Origin: Dietzia natronolimnaea
Lineage (GTDB): Bacteria > Actinomycetota > Actinomycetes > Mycobacteriales > Mycobacteriaceae
Assembly (NCBI RefSeq): GCF_002289575.1
Contig: NZ_NTGA01000018.1
Location: 1 to 64,000, forward strand
Reading direction: 5' to 3'
Length of the DNA stretch: 64,000 nucleotides
The position numbers and the translations under genes are program-made. How positions within the stretch are numbered: position 1 is the first letter of the stretch; every line of letters begins with the position of its first letter. Positions 55,014 through 63,955 of this stretch are shown here, piece by piece. The notes beneath the pieces are model-generated. The model searched no databases, had not been told where the DNA came from, and saw only the letters and a program-made list of their open reading frames with translations.

Positions 55014-56963
55014 ATGACCACAGTCACTGAATCGGACCGTCGCCGCCTCCGTTCGGCGGTCCGCGCGGGCAACGTCCCCACCTTGCTCGCCGTCCTGCTG
55101 GAATTGACGGCTGACGAGCGGTGGATGGCGCCCCGCTACCAACCCACCCGCAGCCGGGGCATGGACGACAACTCGACCGGGGGTCTTCCGGAAGAGATCC
55201 AGGCCGAGATCCAGGACGCGGTGGTCGACGCGGTCGAGCGCTGGTGGGAGTCGGGGAAGCCTCCCCGGCCGGAGGTCGAGCACTCGGACGTCGAACGACT
55301 GCTCAACTTCACCTGTGGTGAGACAGTGCCGCCGGACTTCGCCCCGATGATGGCGGAGATCGTCAACGGGCCGCGGCTCGCGCCGGCTGACACCGCACCC
55401 GACCACCGCCTCCATGCGATCGTGATCGGGGCCGGCATCGCAGGGATGTTGGCCTCTGTGGAGCTCACCCGTGCCGGGATCCCCCACGTGATCCTCGAGA
55501 AGAACGACGACGTCGGCGGTTCCTGGTGGGAGAACCGCTACCCCGGCGCCGGTGTGGACACTCCCAGCCACCTGTATTCGATCTCCTCCTTCCCCCACAA
55601 CTGGTCCACGCATTTCGGCAAGCGCGACGAGGTCCAGGGCTACCTCGAGGCTTTCGCGGAGGCGAACGACATCCGACAGCACGTCCGCTTCCGCCATGAG
55701 GTCACGCGCGCGGAGTTCGACGAGCCAGGGCAGTCCTGGCGCGTGACTGTCCGTCGCCCCGACGGCGAATCGGAGGTCCTGGAGGCACCGATCCTCATCA
55801 GTGCGGTCGGCCTCCTCAACCGCCCCAAAGTCCCCAACCTCCCGGGAATGGAGAGCTTTGAGGGTCGCCTCTTCCACTCCGCCGAGTGGCCGAGTGAACT
55901 CGACGAGCCGGACGCCCTCCGGGGCAAGAGGGTGGGCATCGTGGGGGCGGGCGCCAGCGCGATGCAGATCGGCCCGGCCATCGCGGACCGGGTCGGCTCA
56001 CTGACGGTCTTCCAACGCTCACCCCAGTGGATCGCCCCCAACGACGACTACTTCGCGACCATCGACGAGGACGTGCACTGGCTGATGGACCACGTCCCCG
56101 GGTACCGGGAGTGGTACCGCGCCAGGCTGTCGTGGATCTTCAACGACAAGGTCTACCCCACCCTCCAGGTGGACCCCGAGTGGCCGGAGCCGAGCGCCTC
56201 GATCAACGCGACCAACCACGGGCACCGCAAGTTCTACGAACGCTACCTCCGCGATCAACTGGGCGACCGCAACGACCTCATCGAGGCGTCACTGCCGGAC
56301 TATCCCCCCTTCGGCAAGCGGATGCTGCTGGACAACGGCTGGTTCGCGATGCTGCGCAAGCCCCAGGTCGCACTGGTTCCCCGCGGGGTCGAGGCAGTGA
56401 CGCCTTCCGGACTGATCGACTCCGACGGCGTCGAACACCAGCTGGACATCATCGTCATGGCGACCGGCTTCCACAGCGTGCGGATCCTCTACCCGATGGA
56501 CATCGTGGGTCGATCGGGTCGCTCCACCAAGGAGATCTGGGGAGAGCACGACGCACGGGCCTACCTGGGGATCACGGTGCCCGATTTCCCGAACTTCTTC
56601 ATCATGACCGGGCCCAACACTGGCCTGGGCCACGGGGGCAGCTTCATCACCATCCTGGAGTGTCAGGTCAGATACATCATGGATGCTCTACAACTGATGC
56701 GATCTGAGAACCTGGGGGTGATGGAGTGCCGCAGCGAGGTCAACGAGCGCTACAACGAGGCCGTCGACCGGCAGCACGCGCAGATGGTGTGGACCCATCC
56801 TGCGATGGAGAACTGGTACCGCAACCCGGACGGTCGCGTCGTGTCGGTGCTCCCCTGGCGCATCAACGACTACTGGGCCATGACCAACCATGTCGACCCC
56901 TCGGACTTCCAGACCGAGCCGGTCCGAGCCGGGTCCGCCCAGGCCGTCACCACCGGGCGGTGA
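55014..56963 (+). CDS. Baeyer-Villiger monooxygenase, HAPMO-like
   Basis: This flavin- and NADPH-dependent enzyme inserts oxygen next to a ketone. The FAD motif IGAGIAGM begins with Gly139, the NADPH motif is VGAGASAM, and the BVMO fingerprint FxGxxxHxxxW is FEGRLFHSAEW (282-292). The 130-residue N-terminal extension before the first Rossmann fold resembles 4-hydroxyacetophenone monooxygenase and relatives. Length is 649. The start MTTVTESDRRRLRSAV at 55014 lies 8 nt after the operator. The next gene overlaps by GTGA. Confidence 0.92.
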   Translation: MTTVTESDRRRLRSAVRAGNVPTLLAVLLELTADERWMAPRYQPTRSRGMDDNSTGGLPEEIQAEIQDAVVDAVERWWESGKPPRPEVEHSDVERLLNFTCGETVPPDFAPMMAEIVNGPRLAPADTAPDHRLHAIVIGAGIAGMLASVELTRAGIPHVILEKNDDVGGSWWENRYPGAGVDTPSHLYSISSFPHNWSTHFGKRDEVQGYLEAFAEANDIRQHVRFRHEVTRAEFDEPGQSWRVTVRRPDGESEVLEAPILISAVGLLNRPKVPNLPGMESFEGRLFHSAEWPSELDEPDALRGKRVGIVGAGASAMQIGPAIADRVGSLTVFQRSPQWIAPNDDYFATIDEDVHWLMDHVPGYREWYRARLSWIFNDKVYPTLQVDPEWPEPSASINATNHGHRKFYERYLRDQLGDRNDLIEASLPDYPPFGKRMLLDNGWFAMLRKPQVALVPRGVEAVTPSGLIDSDGVEHQLDIIVMATGFHSVRILYPMDIVGRSGRSTKEIWGEHDARAYLGITVPDFPNFFIMTGPNTGLGHGGSFITILECQVRYIMDALQLMRSENLGVMECRSEVNERYNEAVDRQHAQMVWTHPAMENWYRNPDGRVVSVLPWRINDYWAMTNHVDPSDFQTEPVRAGSAQAVTTGR

Positions 56964-58111
56964 GCGTGCGGGACGAGGCCGCCGGGAGCCCCCACGGCGG
57001 GCCCCTGGCGGGACTCCGGGTGGTGGAGATGGAGGCGATCGGCCCACTGCTGCACGCCGGGCTCATGCTGGCGGACCTCGGCGCCGAGGTGATCCGGGTG
57101 ATTCGACCCGTCCCGGTGGGAGCCGACGACGGCAACGACGACGCGAACGCGGGGATGCTCCGGGGCAGAACCGAGGTCGCGGTCGACCTCACCGACCCGG
57201 ACGGGCTGAGTCGGTTGCGCGACCTGGTGGGCCGAGCCGACGTACTTATGGAAGGGTTCCGCCCCGGCACGATGGAGAAGCTCGGTCTGGGCCCCGAGGT
57301 GTGGGCGGAGCGGAACCCGGGATTGATCTACGGTCGCATGACTGGCTGGGGTCAGCAGGGACCGCTGGCTCGCACCGCCGGGCACGACATCAACTACCTC
57401 GCGCTGTCAGGCGCCCTGGGACAGCTCGGACCGGCCTTCGGGCCGCCGACGCCGCCGCTGAACCTCGTCGGCAATTTCGGCGGGGGGTCGATGTTCCTGT
57501 TGGTGGGGATTCTCTCCGCCCTGCACGAGCGGCAGCGGACCGGCCACGGCCAGGTGGTGGATGCGGCGATGGCGGACGGCGCGAGTTCCCTGACCGCCCT
57601 GGTCCGCTCGTGGCAGCACGCCGGCCGGTGGTCGACACGGCGCGGAACCAACCTGCTCGACGGGTCGGCGCCGTTCTACCGGGCCTACGAGTGCGCCGAC
57701 GGCGGGTTCGTCGCGGTGGGAGCGCTCGAGGACGTGTTCTACGATCGCCTCATTCGCGGTCTCGGGCTGGATCCCGCCGCCCTGCCGAATCGCTGGGACA
57801 CCACCAACTGGGGCGCTCTGACCGAACTCATCGGCCAACTGTTCGTCTCGCGTGACCGCGACGCCTGGGCCGAGGTCTTCGAGGAGCTGGACGCGTGCGT
57901 CACACCGGTGCTCACCCTCCGCGAGGCCACGCTCCACGACCACGCGCTGCAGCGGGAGGCCTTCGTCGACGCGGGTGGCTTCCCCATGCCCGCCGCCGCC
58001 CCCCGGATGGGCTCCTCCCGCGGAGCCGCACCACCGCCGGGGCGGGCGGACGTGGACGCGGCCCTGTCGCGGTGGGACGGGCCGCGCCGCCGCGTCACAC
58101 CCGGAGACTGA
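56960..58111 (+). CDS. AMACR-like CaiB/BaiF family protein with Asp-to-Asn change
   Basis: The 383-residue protein is similar to alpha-methylacyl-CoA racemase, which interconverts 2-methylacyl-CoA epimers. MTGWGQQGPLARTAGHDINY holds the catalytic His (His142, His126 in mycobacterial MCR numbering). Thirty residues later, as in MCR, comes LVGNFGGGSM: Asn172 replaces the catalytic Asp156 of LVGDFGGG (codon AAT, 57473-57475). The racemase reaction is therefore doubtful; CoA-transferase activity is another family role. GTG at 56960 overlaps the monooxygenase stop. The 3' end overlaps the P450 gene by 17 bp tail to tail. Confidence 0.88.
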   Translation: MSVRDEAAGSPHGGPLAGLRVVEMEAIGPLLHAGLMLADLGAEVIRVIRPVPVGADDGNDDANAGMLRGRTEVAVDLTDPDGLSRLRDLVGRADVLMEGFRPGTMEKLGLGPEVWAERNPGLIYGRMTGWGQQGPLARTAGHDINYLALSGALGQLGPAFGPPTPPLNLVGNFGGGSMFLLVGILSALHERQRTGHGQVVDAAMADGASSLTALVRSWQHAGRWSTRRGTNLLDGSAPFYRAYECADGGFVAVGALEDVFYDRLIRGLGLDPAALPNRWDTTNWGALTELIGQLFVSRDRDAWAEVFEELDACVTPVLTLREATLHDHALQREAFVDAGGFPMPAAAPRMGSSRGAAPPPGRADVDAALSRWDGPRRRVTPGD

Positions 58112-59270
58112 GCGTCCGGAGTCGCCGGACCAGCAGACTCTGGTGCCACTCGGCGTGTGAGGAATCGATCTCGGGGGCCGGGTCGAGTTCGAGGAGGAAG
58201 TCCAGAGCGGCGAGCGACTCCATCCGAGCCAGCGCCGCGCCCACGCAGAAGTGGATCCCCCGCCCGAACGACAGGTGCGAGCCCTCCCCCCGGTCCGGCA
58301 TGAACCGACCGGGTCGGCTGAACTGTCGGTCGTCACGGTTGGCGCTACCCCAGAGCAGGAACAGGTGGGTATCGGCAGCGAGCTCGACCCCACCGAGTTC
58401 GGTGTCCCTGGTGACGTGGCGATAGTGCCCCCGGAACGGCGCCTCGAGTCTGAGGGTCTCCTCGATGAAGAGCGGGCGCTCGGCGGGGTCCGACCGAAGT
58501 GGATCCAACCACTCCGGGTGCTGCCCCAGTCGCCAGACCAGCGACCCCAGGTGCCCGACCGTCGACTCGATCCCCGCCGCCACCAGCTGGACCAGGACCT
58601 GCACCGCGACCTCGTGTGTCATGTCGGCGTCGTCGACCAGTCGGGCGAGGTCTCCGAGCACCGAGGCCGGTCGGGTGGACCGCGCTTCTGCGAGCGCGCC
58701 GGAGAGGTAGTCGATCAATTCACCGACCGATCGGACCGAGTCGTCGAGCTCGTCGGCCGAGACCATCCCGTCCAGCATCCGCGTACTGGCGAACGCCCAG
58801 TGGCACAGCCTGTCGCCGTCCTGTCGGGGCAGACCCATGAGAGTGGCGACGACCGAGGCCGGGAGGCGTTCGGCGATGTACTTGACCCAGTCGATGCGAC
58901 CGTCCCGGTGGCCCTCCGCCCACAGTTCGCGCAATCGGGTGTCGATGACGGGTCTCCAGGCTCGGAGCTTGCGCGGGGTGATCGACGGCATGACCAGCGT
59001 CCGGTGGGCCCGGTGGATCTCACCGTCCGCGGTGGCCAGCACGTGTACGGGGGACCCGAGTTCGGCGACGGGAAACTCGGTGACCCGCCCGTCCGGCGCC
59101 ACCACCATCGTCGCGGTGAGGTTGGAGGAGAAGTCCTCGACCCGGGCTGCCGCCTCCACCATGAGGTCCCAGGAGCGGACCGCGTAGAACGACGAGTCCC
59201 CGACCCGTTCGATCCCCGGCGACACCCGTGACGGATCGAGGAGGTCCATGACGTCGCCCGCGCTCTGCAT
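58095..59270 (-). CDS. Cytochrome P450
   Basis: The 391-residue haem enzyme has the Cys motif FGRGIHFCVGAALARME (Cys342 binds the iron), ExxR in EETLR, and an I-helix AAGIEST in which Glu replaces the common Asp. It belongs to the soluble bacterial class that needs ferredoxin and reductase; neither is encoded next to it. The start at 59270 has AAGGTGACAGGT upstream. A longer frame reaching the MFS gene is spurious. It follows the MFS and flavoprotein genes in direction. Confidence 0.93.
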   Translation of the reverse strand: MQSAGDVMDLLDPSRVSPGIERVGDSSFYAVRSWDLMVEAAARVEDFSSNLTATMVVAPDGRVTEFPVAELGSPVHVLATADGEIHRAHRTLVMPSITPRKLRAWRPVIDTRLRELWAEGHRDGRIDWVKYIAERLPASVVATLMGLPRQDGDRLCHWAFASTRMLDGMVSADELDDSVRSVGELIDYLSGALAEARSTRPASVLGDLARLVDDADMTHEVAVQVLVQLVAAGIESTVGHLGSLVWRLGQHPEWLDPLRSDPAERPLFIEETLRLEAPFRGHYRHVTRDTELGGVELAADTHLFLLWGSANRDDRQFSRPGRFMPDRGEGSHLSFGRGIHFCVGAALARMESLAALDFLLELDPAPEIDSSHAEWHQSLLVRRLRTLSLRV

Positions 59271-59311
59271 ACCTGTCACCTTCGCGCACGAGCCCGAGCC
59301 GCACGGTGGAT

Positions 59312-59364
59312 TCGGGGACACAGCGGTGTCCAGAATGCAGTGGCGTCGGGGACGCAGCGGTGTC
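59312..59364. repeat. Two 19-bp direct repeats before the P450 gene
   Basis: TCGGGGACACAGCGGTGTC (59312-59330) and TCGGGGACGCAGCGGTGTC (59346-59364) differ in one base and start 34 bp apart, in the 107-bp gap between MFS and P450. Each contains GACAC-AGCG-GTGTC-like symmetry, so they may bind a dimeric regulator. Confidence 0.65.
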
Positions 59365-59377
59365 GGGGCCGCTGCTC

Positions 59378-60550
59378 TCAGGCCGCGGGAGCGGTGGCGT
59401 TCCTGCGGATTCCGCCGAGCAGCACCAGCCCCACCCCACTGCCCAGGGAGACCGCGGCACTGAACAGGAGCAGCGGCCCGAGCCCGACTGTCGGGATCAC
59501 GGTGCCCGCGATCGCCGGTGCGGCGACGGAGCTCACCGCCCCCACGACCAGGCACCCGGTGAACGCCGCGCCCGCGCGATCCGGCACCAGCTCGGCGGTC
59601 CACACCGCCAGCACGGCGGATCCAGTCATGTACCCCACACCGAAGACGCATGCCGACACCACGATCGCGGACAGGGAGTCGCCGGCCATGCCCAGCAGCG
59701 CCAGGGCGAGCGCCACGATCACGAGACACATCGCGGCGACCCGGGTGCTTCCCCAGCGCCCCGCCATTGCTCCGGTCGCCAGGGCAACAAGACCGCTGGC
59801 GCCGATCAGCACGTAGATCACCGGTACCGCCACAGCCGGTAGCTCCGTGCCGCCGAGGATGTCCGCGGCGTAGGTGAAGTAGATGACGATGACGGCGAAG
59901 TAGACGACCGAGTACCCGGCGGGGACCGCAAGCGCCCTGGCCAGGCCTGCGACGCCGCCCTGGGTGCGTGGTACGTCGTCCGGCTCGGTCCGCGGCACCA
60001 GTCGGAGGTTCACGATCGCCGCGATCACCGCTACGACCCCGACACCGGCCCACACCAGGCGCCACGATCCGAGCACGGCCAGAAATGCGAGCCCGCCCAA
60101 CGCCATCAACCCGACGCCGGTGCCCGTCGTGATCATCGCCAACGCCCTGGACTGGTGGCGGGGCGACACCGTCCGGGTCACGATGTCGGAATACGGTGCC
60201 CAGACCCATCCGCCCGCGCTGCCGCACAGCACCGCGCCCGCTGCGAGAACCCCGGGTGAATGCGCTGCCACCACGGTCACCGCACCCACCGCGCCGCAGA
60301 CCCCGCCGACGGTGGTGGGCGCACGCGCCCCGCGACGCGCCGACACCGGACCCGCGAGGACCAGACCCGCGAGGTATCCCGCGAACGTGGCGCTGGCGAT
60401 CAGCCCCAGAACCAATTCCGAGAGCCCGAGGTCCTGCCTGATATCGGGAAGCGTCAGTCCGTAGACGTACCGCGCCATGCCGAAGGCGACGCCGACGACC
60501 GCCGCCCCGGCGATCCCGATCCTGGTCGCGGACGCGCTCGCCTCAGCCAC
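59378..60550 (-). CDS. MFS transporter
   Basis: The 390-residue membrane protein has about twelve helices and the MFS signature between helices 2 and 3 (AGPVSARRGARAPTTVGGVCGAVGA). It may import the island's substrate or export a product. The GTG start is 32 bp after the flavoprotein stop, so both are likely on one transcript with the P450 gene further down. Confidence 0.87.
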   Translation of the reverse strand: MAEASASATRIGIAGAAVVGVAFGMARYVYGLTLPDIRQDLGLSELVLGLIASATFAGYLAGLVLAGPVSARRGARAPTTVGGVCGAVGAVTVVAAHSPGVLAAGAVLCGSAGGWVWAPYSDIVTRTVSPRHQSRALAMITTGTGVGLMALGGLAFLAVLGSWRLVWAGVGVVAVIAAIVNLRLVPRTEPDDVPRTQGGVAGLARALAVPAGYSVVYFAVIVIYFTYAADILGGTELPAVAVPVIYVLIGASGLVALATGAMAGRWGSTRVAAMCLVIVALALALLGMAGDSLSAIVVSACVFGVGYMTGSAVLAVWTAELVPDRAGAAFTGCLVVGAVSSVAAPAIAGTVIPTVGLGPLLLFSAAVSLGSGVGLVLLGGIRRNATAPAA

Positions 60551-60582
60551 ACGTCACCAGGAACCACTCCCCATGTCGGCGG

Positions 60583-62403
60583 TCACACCTTCCTCGCCAT
60601 CGCCCGCCCGGCCTTCATGCCCGAGAAGATGCAGCCGCCGAGGAACGTGCCCTCGAGGGAGTTGTATCCGTGCACTCCCCCGCCGCCGAATCCGGCGACC
60701 TCGCCGGCGGCGTACAGCCCGGGGAAGGGTTCGCCGTCGGGGCGTAGGCACTGGGAGTCGAGCGTGGTCTCGATCCCACCGAGGGTCTTACGGGTCATGA
60801 GGTGCACCTTGATCGCGATCAGCGGGCCACCCGGGCCCGCGGCGGAACCCTTGCCTGCGCCCGAGTCCGCGAGCAGCTTGTGCGGCTTGGCGATGCGGGT
60901 GAGCTTGTCGGTGAGGACCCGGCGCGAGTTGTGGATGGCCTGAACCTGCGCGTCCTTGGCGAAGGGATTGTCCATCTGGCCGTCCATCGACAGGACGAAC
61001 TCGCGCACACTCTCCACGTCGAGCTCGGGCTCGTCCTCACCGACCAGCTCGTTCATCCCGGCGACCAACTCCTCCATGGTGTCGGCAACGACCCAGTCCA
61101 CGCCCTTCTCGGCGAATGCGCCCACCGACGCCGGCAGCCCCTTCTTGGCGCGGGACAAGAACTTCTTGACCACTTTGTCGGTCATCTCCGGATTCTGCTC
61201 GGAACCGGAGAGCACGAACTCCTTCTCCGCGATGGCCGAGTCCAGGACGAACCACGAGTAGTCGTACCCGGTCCGGCGGATTGCCTCGACGGACGCGGTG
61301 GTGTGGAACCCCGGGAACAGCGGCACCGGCATGCGCGCGCCGGTGGCGTCCAACCACAGCGTCGACGGGCCCGGGATGATGCGGATGGCGTGCGAGGGCC
61401 AGATGGGCGCGAAGTTGGCGACCCCTTCCGTGTAGTGCCACATCCGGTCGCGGTTGATGAGATTCGCCCCGGCCGTGCCCGAGATCTCGAGCATGCGGCC
61501 GTCGACGTGCTCCGGGACCCCCAGGATGAGGTCCCGGGGCGCCTCGCCCATCCGGTCCGCCGGCCAGTACCGGCGCACCAGATCCGGGTTGCCGCCGATC
61601 CCGCCCGAGGACACGAGCACCGCGCCGCCGCGGAACTCGAAGGTCCCCGTCTCCTCGCGGGGGGAGGACACGCCCCGGTCCAGATCGCACGGGACCAGGG
61701 TGGCCCCGCGGACGCCGACAGCCCGCCCGTCCTCGACCACGATCTCGTCGACCCGGTGTCGCACCGCGAAACGCACCAGGCCCTCGGCGGCGGCCGCACG
61801 AACCGGCTCCTCGAAGACCCGCACCACCTCGGGCCCGGTGCCCCAGGTGACGTGGAAGCGCGGGACGGAGTTGCCGTGGCCCCCCACGTCGCCGCCACCA
61901 CGTTCCGCCCAGCCGACGGTGGGGATGATCCTGAGCCCCAGCGCGTTGAGGTACGTCCGCTTCTCCCCCGCCGCGAACTCCACGTACGCCCGCGCCCACC
62001 GACGGGGCCAGTGGTCCTCCGGCCGGTCGAAGGCGGCCGACCCGAGCCAGTCGCGCCACGCCAGGTCCAGTGAGTCGTGGATGCCGATGCGCCGCTGCTC
62101 GGGGGTGTCCACCATGAACAGCCCGCCGAGCGACCAGTAGGCCTGTCCGCCCAGGTTCTTCTCGTTCTCCTGATCCACCACGAGGACTTTCTTGCCCGCA
62201 CGGCTCGCCTCGTAGGTGGCCACCAACCCCGCCAGTCCGTGACCCACGACGATGATCTCGGGCTCGAACCCGGGTTCGGGGGCCGGGAGCGGCCCGGCGT
62301 TGGCCGCGGTCGAGGCGGACGGCGGCGCGTACGAGGGGTAGACGGGGTGGACGGGGCGGGCCTCCCCGGCGGTGCGGTCGGGGCGCGACGAGAAGTTGGT
62401 CAT
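60583..62403 (-). CDS. FAD-binding dehydrogenase, KstD/fumarate-reductase-like
   Basis: The 606-residue flavoprotein has FAD motif VVGHGLAGLVATYEASRAGKKVLVVDQ (GHGLAG at 54-59) and the C-terminal FAD site GLYAAGEVAGFGGGGVHGYNSLEG. It is of the 3-ketosteroid delta1-dehydrogenase/fumarate reductase superfamily, of the kind seen in mycobacteria as FAD-binding dehydrogenase. Substrate is unknown; steroid-like or cyclic ketones are possible. The first 48 residues are a Pro/Ala/Ser-rich disordered leader. The ATPase gene ends 17 bp before it. Confidence 0.9.
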   Translation of the reverse strand: MTNFSSRPDRTAGEARPVHPVYPSYAPPSASTAANAGPLPAPEPGFEPEIIVVGHGLAGLVATYEASRAGKKVLVVDQENEKNLGGQAYWSLGGLFMVDTPEQRRIGIHDSLDLAWRDWLGSAAFDRPEDHWPRRWARAYVEFAAGEKRTYLNALGLRIIPTVGWAERGGGDVGGHGNSVPRFHVTWGTGPEVVRVFEEPVRAAAAEGLVRFAVRHRVDEIVVEDGRAVGVRGATLVPCDLDRGVSSPREETGTFEFRGGAVLVSSGGIGGNPDLVRRYWPADRMGEAPRDLILGVPEHVDGRMLEISGTAGANLINRDRMWHYTEGVANFAPIWPSHAIRIIPGPSTLWLDATGARMPVPLFPGFHTTASVEAIRRTGYDYSWFVLDSAIAEKEFVLSGSEQNPEMTDKVVKKFLSRAKKGLPASVGAFAEKGVDWVVADTMEELVAGMNELVGEDEPELDVESVREFVLSMDGQMDNPFAKDAQVQAIHNSRRVLTDKLTRIAKPHKLLADSGAGKGSAAGPGGPLIAIKVHLMTRKTLGGIETTLDSQCLRPDGEPFPGLYAAGEVAGFGGGGVHGYNSLEGTFLGGCIFSGMKAGRAMARKV

Positions 62404-62420
62404 GAGTCCAGTGTGCCGGG

Positions 62421-63149
62421 TCACTCCAGGAGATGACGGAGATACCGCTCGGGCGCCGCGAGATATCGGCGGTAGTGGTCCACCATCGCCAGGTCCTCCC
62501 AGCGGCGACGGTGCATCCCGTCCTCCGACAGCTCGTACACTGCGGCTCCCGGCACGGAGGCCAGGATCGGCGAGTGGGTGGCCATGAGCACCTGGGTGCT
62601 CCGACGGTCGGCGAGGTCGAGCAGCAGCGCGACCAGGCGGAGTTGCGCGTCGAAGGACAACCCCGCCTCCGGCTCGTCCAACACGAACAGCCCGCCGCCG
62701 GTGAACCGTGAGTCCAGCAGGTCCCAGAACGCCTCGCCGTGGCTGCGCGCGTGGAAGTCCTGCCCCGGTCCCGTCGACTGCAGGTAGGTGAACAGGCCGT
62801 GCATGGTCTCGGCCCGCACGAAGTACCCCCACCGGGGCGCCCCGCCACCGCGCACCAGACGCAGCGCGTCGTGTAACGGGGACTCCGACGCCCACGTCGA
62901 GTTCCGGGCGCCGGTGGACCCGCCCTCGGCGTTGAGGCCGAACGCCATGGCCACCGCCTCGACGATCGTGGACTTGCCGGACCCGTTCTGCCCCACCAGC
63001 ACGGTGAGGGTCTCCAGCTCCAACCCGTCGCGCGCCAGAGCGGACACCGCGGGTACCGAGTACGGCCACTCCCCCACGGGCGGAACGAGACCGGGGTCCA
63101 CCGTGACGCGGACCAGCGGCCGCGGGTCCAGCACGCCGTCTCGACTCAC
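62421..63149 (-). CDS. AAA/ABC-type ATPase
   Basis: The 242-residue protein has Walker A VLVGQNGSGKST (about 50-61) and Walker B GLFVLDEPEAGLSFDAQLRL, followed by a switch-type His in MATHSPILASVPG. It resembles RecF/SMC-like AAA ATPases that act alone in the cytoplasm; the target is unknown. The start is GTG. The gene is the first of the minus-strand series ATPase-flavoprotein-MFS-P450. It is divergent from the MBL gene by 23 bp. Confidence 0.85.
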   Translation of the reverse strand: MSRDGVLDPRPLVRVTVDPGLVPPVGEWPYSVPAVSALARDGLELETLTVLVGQNGSGKSTIVEAVAMAFGLNAEGGSTGARNSTWASESPLHDALRLVRGGGAPRWGYFVRAETMHGLFTYLQSTGPGQDFHARSHGEAFWDLLDSRFTGGGLFVLDEPEAGLSFDAQLRLVALLLDLADRRSTQVLMATHSPILASVPGAAVYELSEDGMHRRRWEDLAMVDHYRRYLAAPERYLRHLLE

Positions 63150-63172
63150 GCGGCCACGGTACCGTTACCGAC

Positions 63173-63955
63173 ATGCGGATCCACCAGATGAACTGCGGGA
63201 CGTTCGCCGGACGGATGCCCACCCGCGTGCTGCTGGTGGAGACCCCGGGGGGACTGGTGCTGGTGGACACCGGCATCGGACTCCGCGACATCGCGGACCC
63301 CGCCGCCCGGCTGGGCCCGATGAGACATGCGATGCGGCCCCGACTGGACGCGGATGAGACGGCGTACCGACGCATCGAGGCGATGGGGCTGGACCCCCGC
63401 GAGGTACGCCACATCGTGCTCACCCACATGGACTTCGATCACATCGGCGGTCTCGCCGACTTCCCAGAGGCGCAGGTCCACGTGTCCTCCGAGGCTCTGA
63501 CGTGGGCGGCGCGCACCCCGCGCTGGATCGAGCGGCGGCGGTACCGGCGTGCCCAGTGGGCGCACGGGCCGGACTTCGTCGAGTACACCTACGGGACCGA
63601 CCGGTGGGAGGGCTTCCGGGTGCACCCCCTCGACCGGGTCCTCGAGGGGATGATCCTGGTGGACCTGCCGGGTCACACCGTCGGACATGCCGGGGTCCTG
63701 GTGCCGGGAGATCCCCGGGACCCGGGCGAACTCGACGTCCTGCACGCCGGGGATGCGTTCTACCTGAGGGGCCAGATCGACCCCTCCGTCGGATACCCCA
63801 GAGCGGTCGCGGTCGCAGAACGCACCCTGTCGCTGGTCCCGTCGGCAGTGGACCTGACCCACGCGCGCCTCGCGGCGCTGGCCGGGCGTCGGGGCGCGGA
63901 CCTGCGTGTGGTGTGTGCCCACGACCCGGCCGGCCCGGGAGGCGTACCGGGGTGA
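63173..63955 (+). CDS. MBL-fold metallo-hydrolase
   Basis: The 260-residue hydrolase has the metal motif LTHMDFDHIGG (H-x-D-x-D-H, as in some lactonase-like MBL members with Asp in place of the second His), LPGHTVGHAGVLV and HAGDAFY. No signal peptide. It may open lactones; a BVMO nearby makes esters or lactones, so a link is possible but not shown. TACCGT (63160-63165) is 7 nt before the ATG. The stop overlaps a possible following gene. Confidence 0.87.
   Translation: MRIHQMNCGTFAGRMPTRVLLVETPGGLVLVDTGIGLRDIADPAARLGPMRHAMRPRLDADETAYRRIEAMGLDPREVRHIVLTHMDFDHIGGLADFPEAQVHVSSEALTWAARTPRWIERRRYRRAQWAHGPDFVEYTYGTDRWEGFRVHPLDRVLEGMILVDLPGHTVGHAGVLVPGDPRDPGELDVLHAGDAFYLRGQIDPSVGYPRAVAVAERTLSLVPSAVDLTHARLAALAGRRGADLRVVCAHDPAGPGGVPG

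Noticed and set aside
58095-60227. A 710-codon open frame containing the P450
   Set aside because: Sequence before 59270 is low-complexity and overlaps the MFS gene in the same direction; the P450 has its own start with a ribosome site.
60583-63429. A 948-codon open frame reading through the flavoprotein and ATPase
   Set aside because: Only residues after 62403 downward match the FAD dehydrogenase; the upstream part is antisense-frame-like Arg/Gly sequence lying across the real ATPase gene.
63420-63430. Loss of the MBL metal site because the second His is Asp
   Set aside because: HMDFDH is a common natural variant in lactonase-like MBL proteins, so it is not evidence of inactivity.
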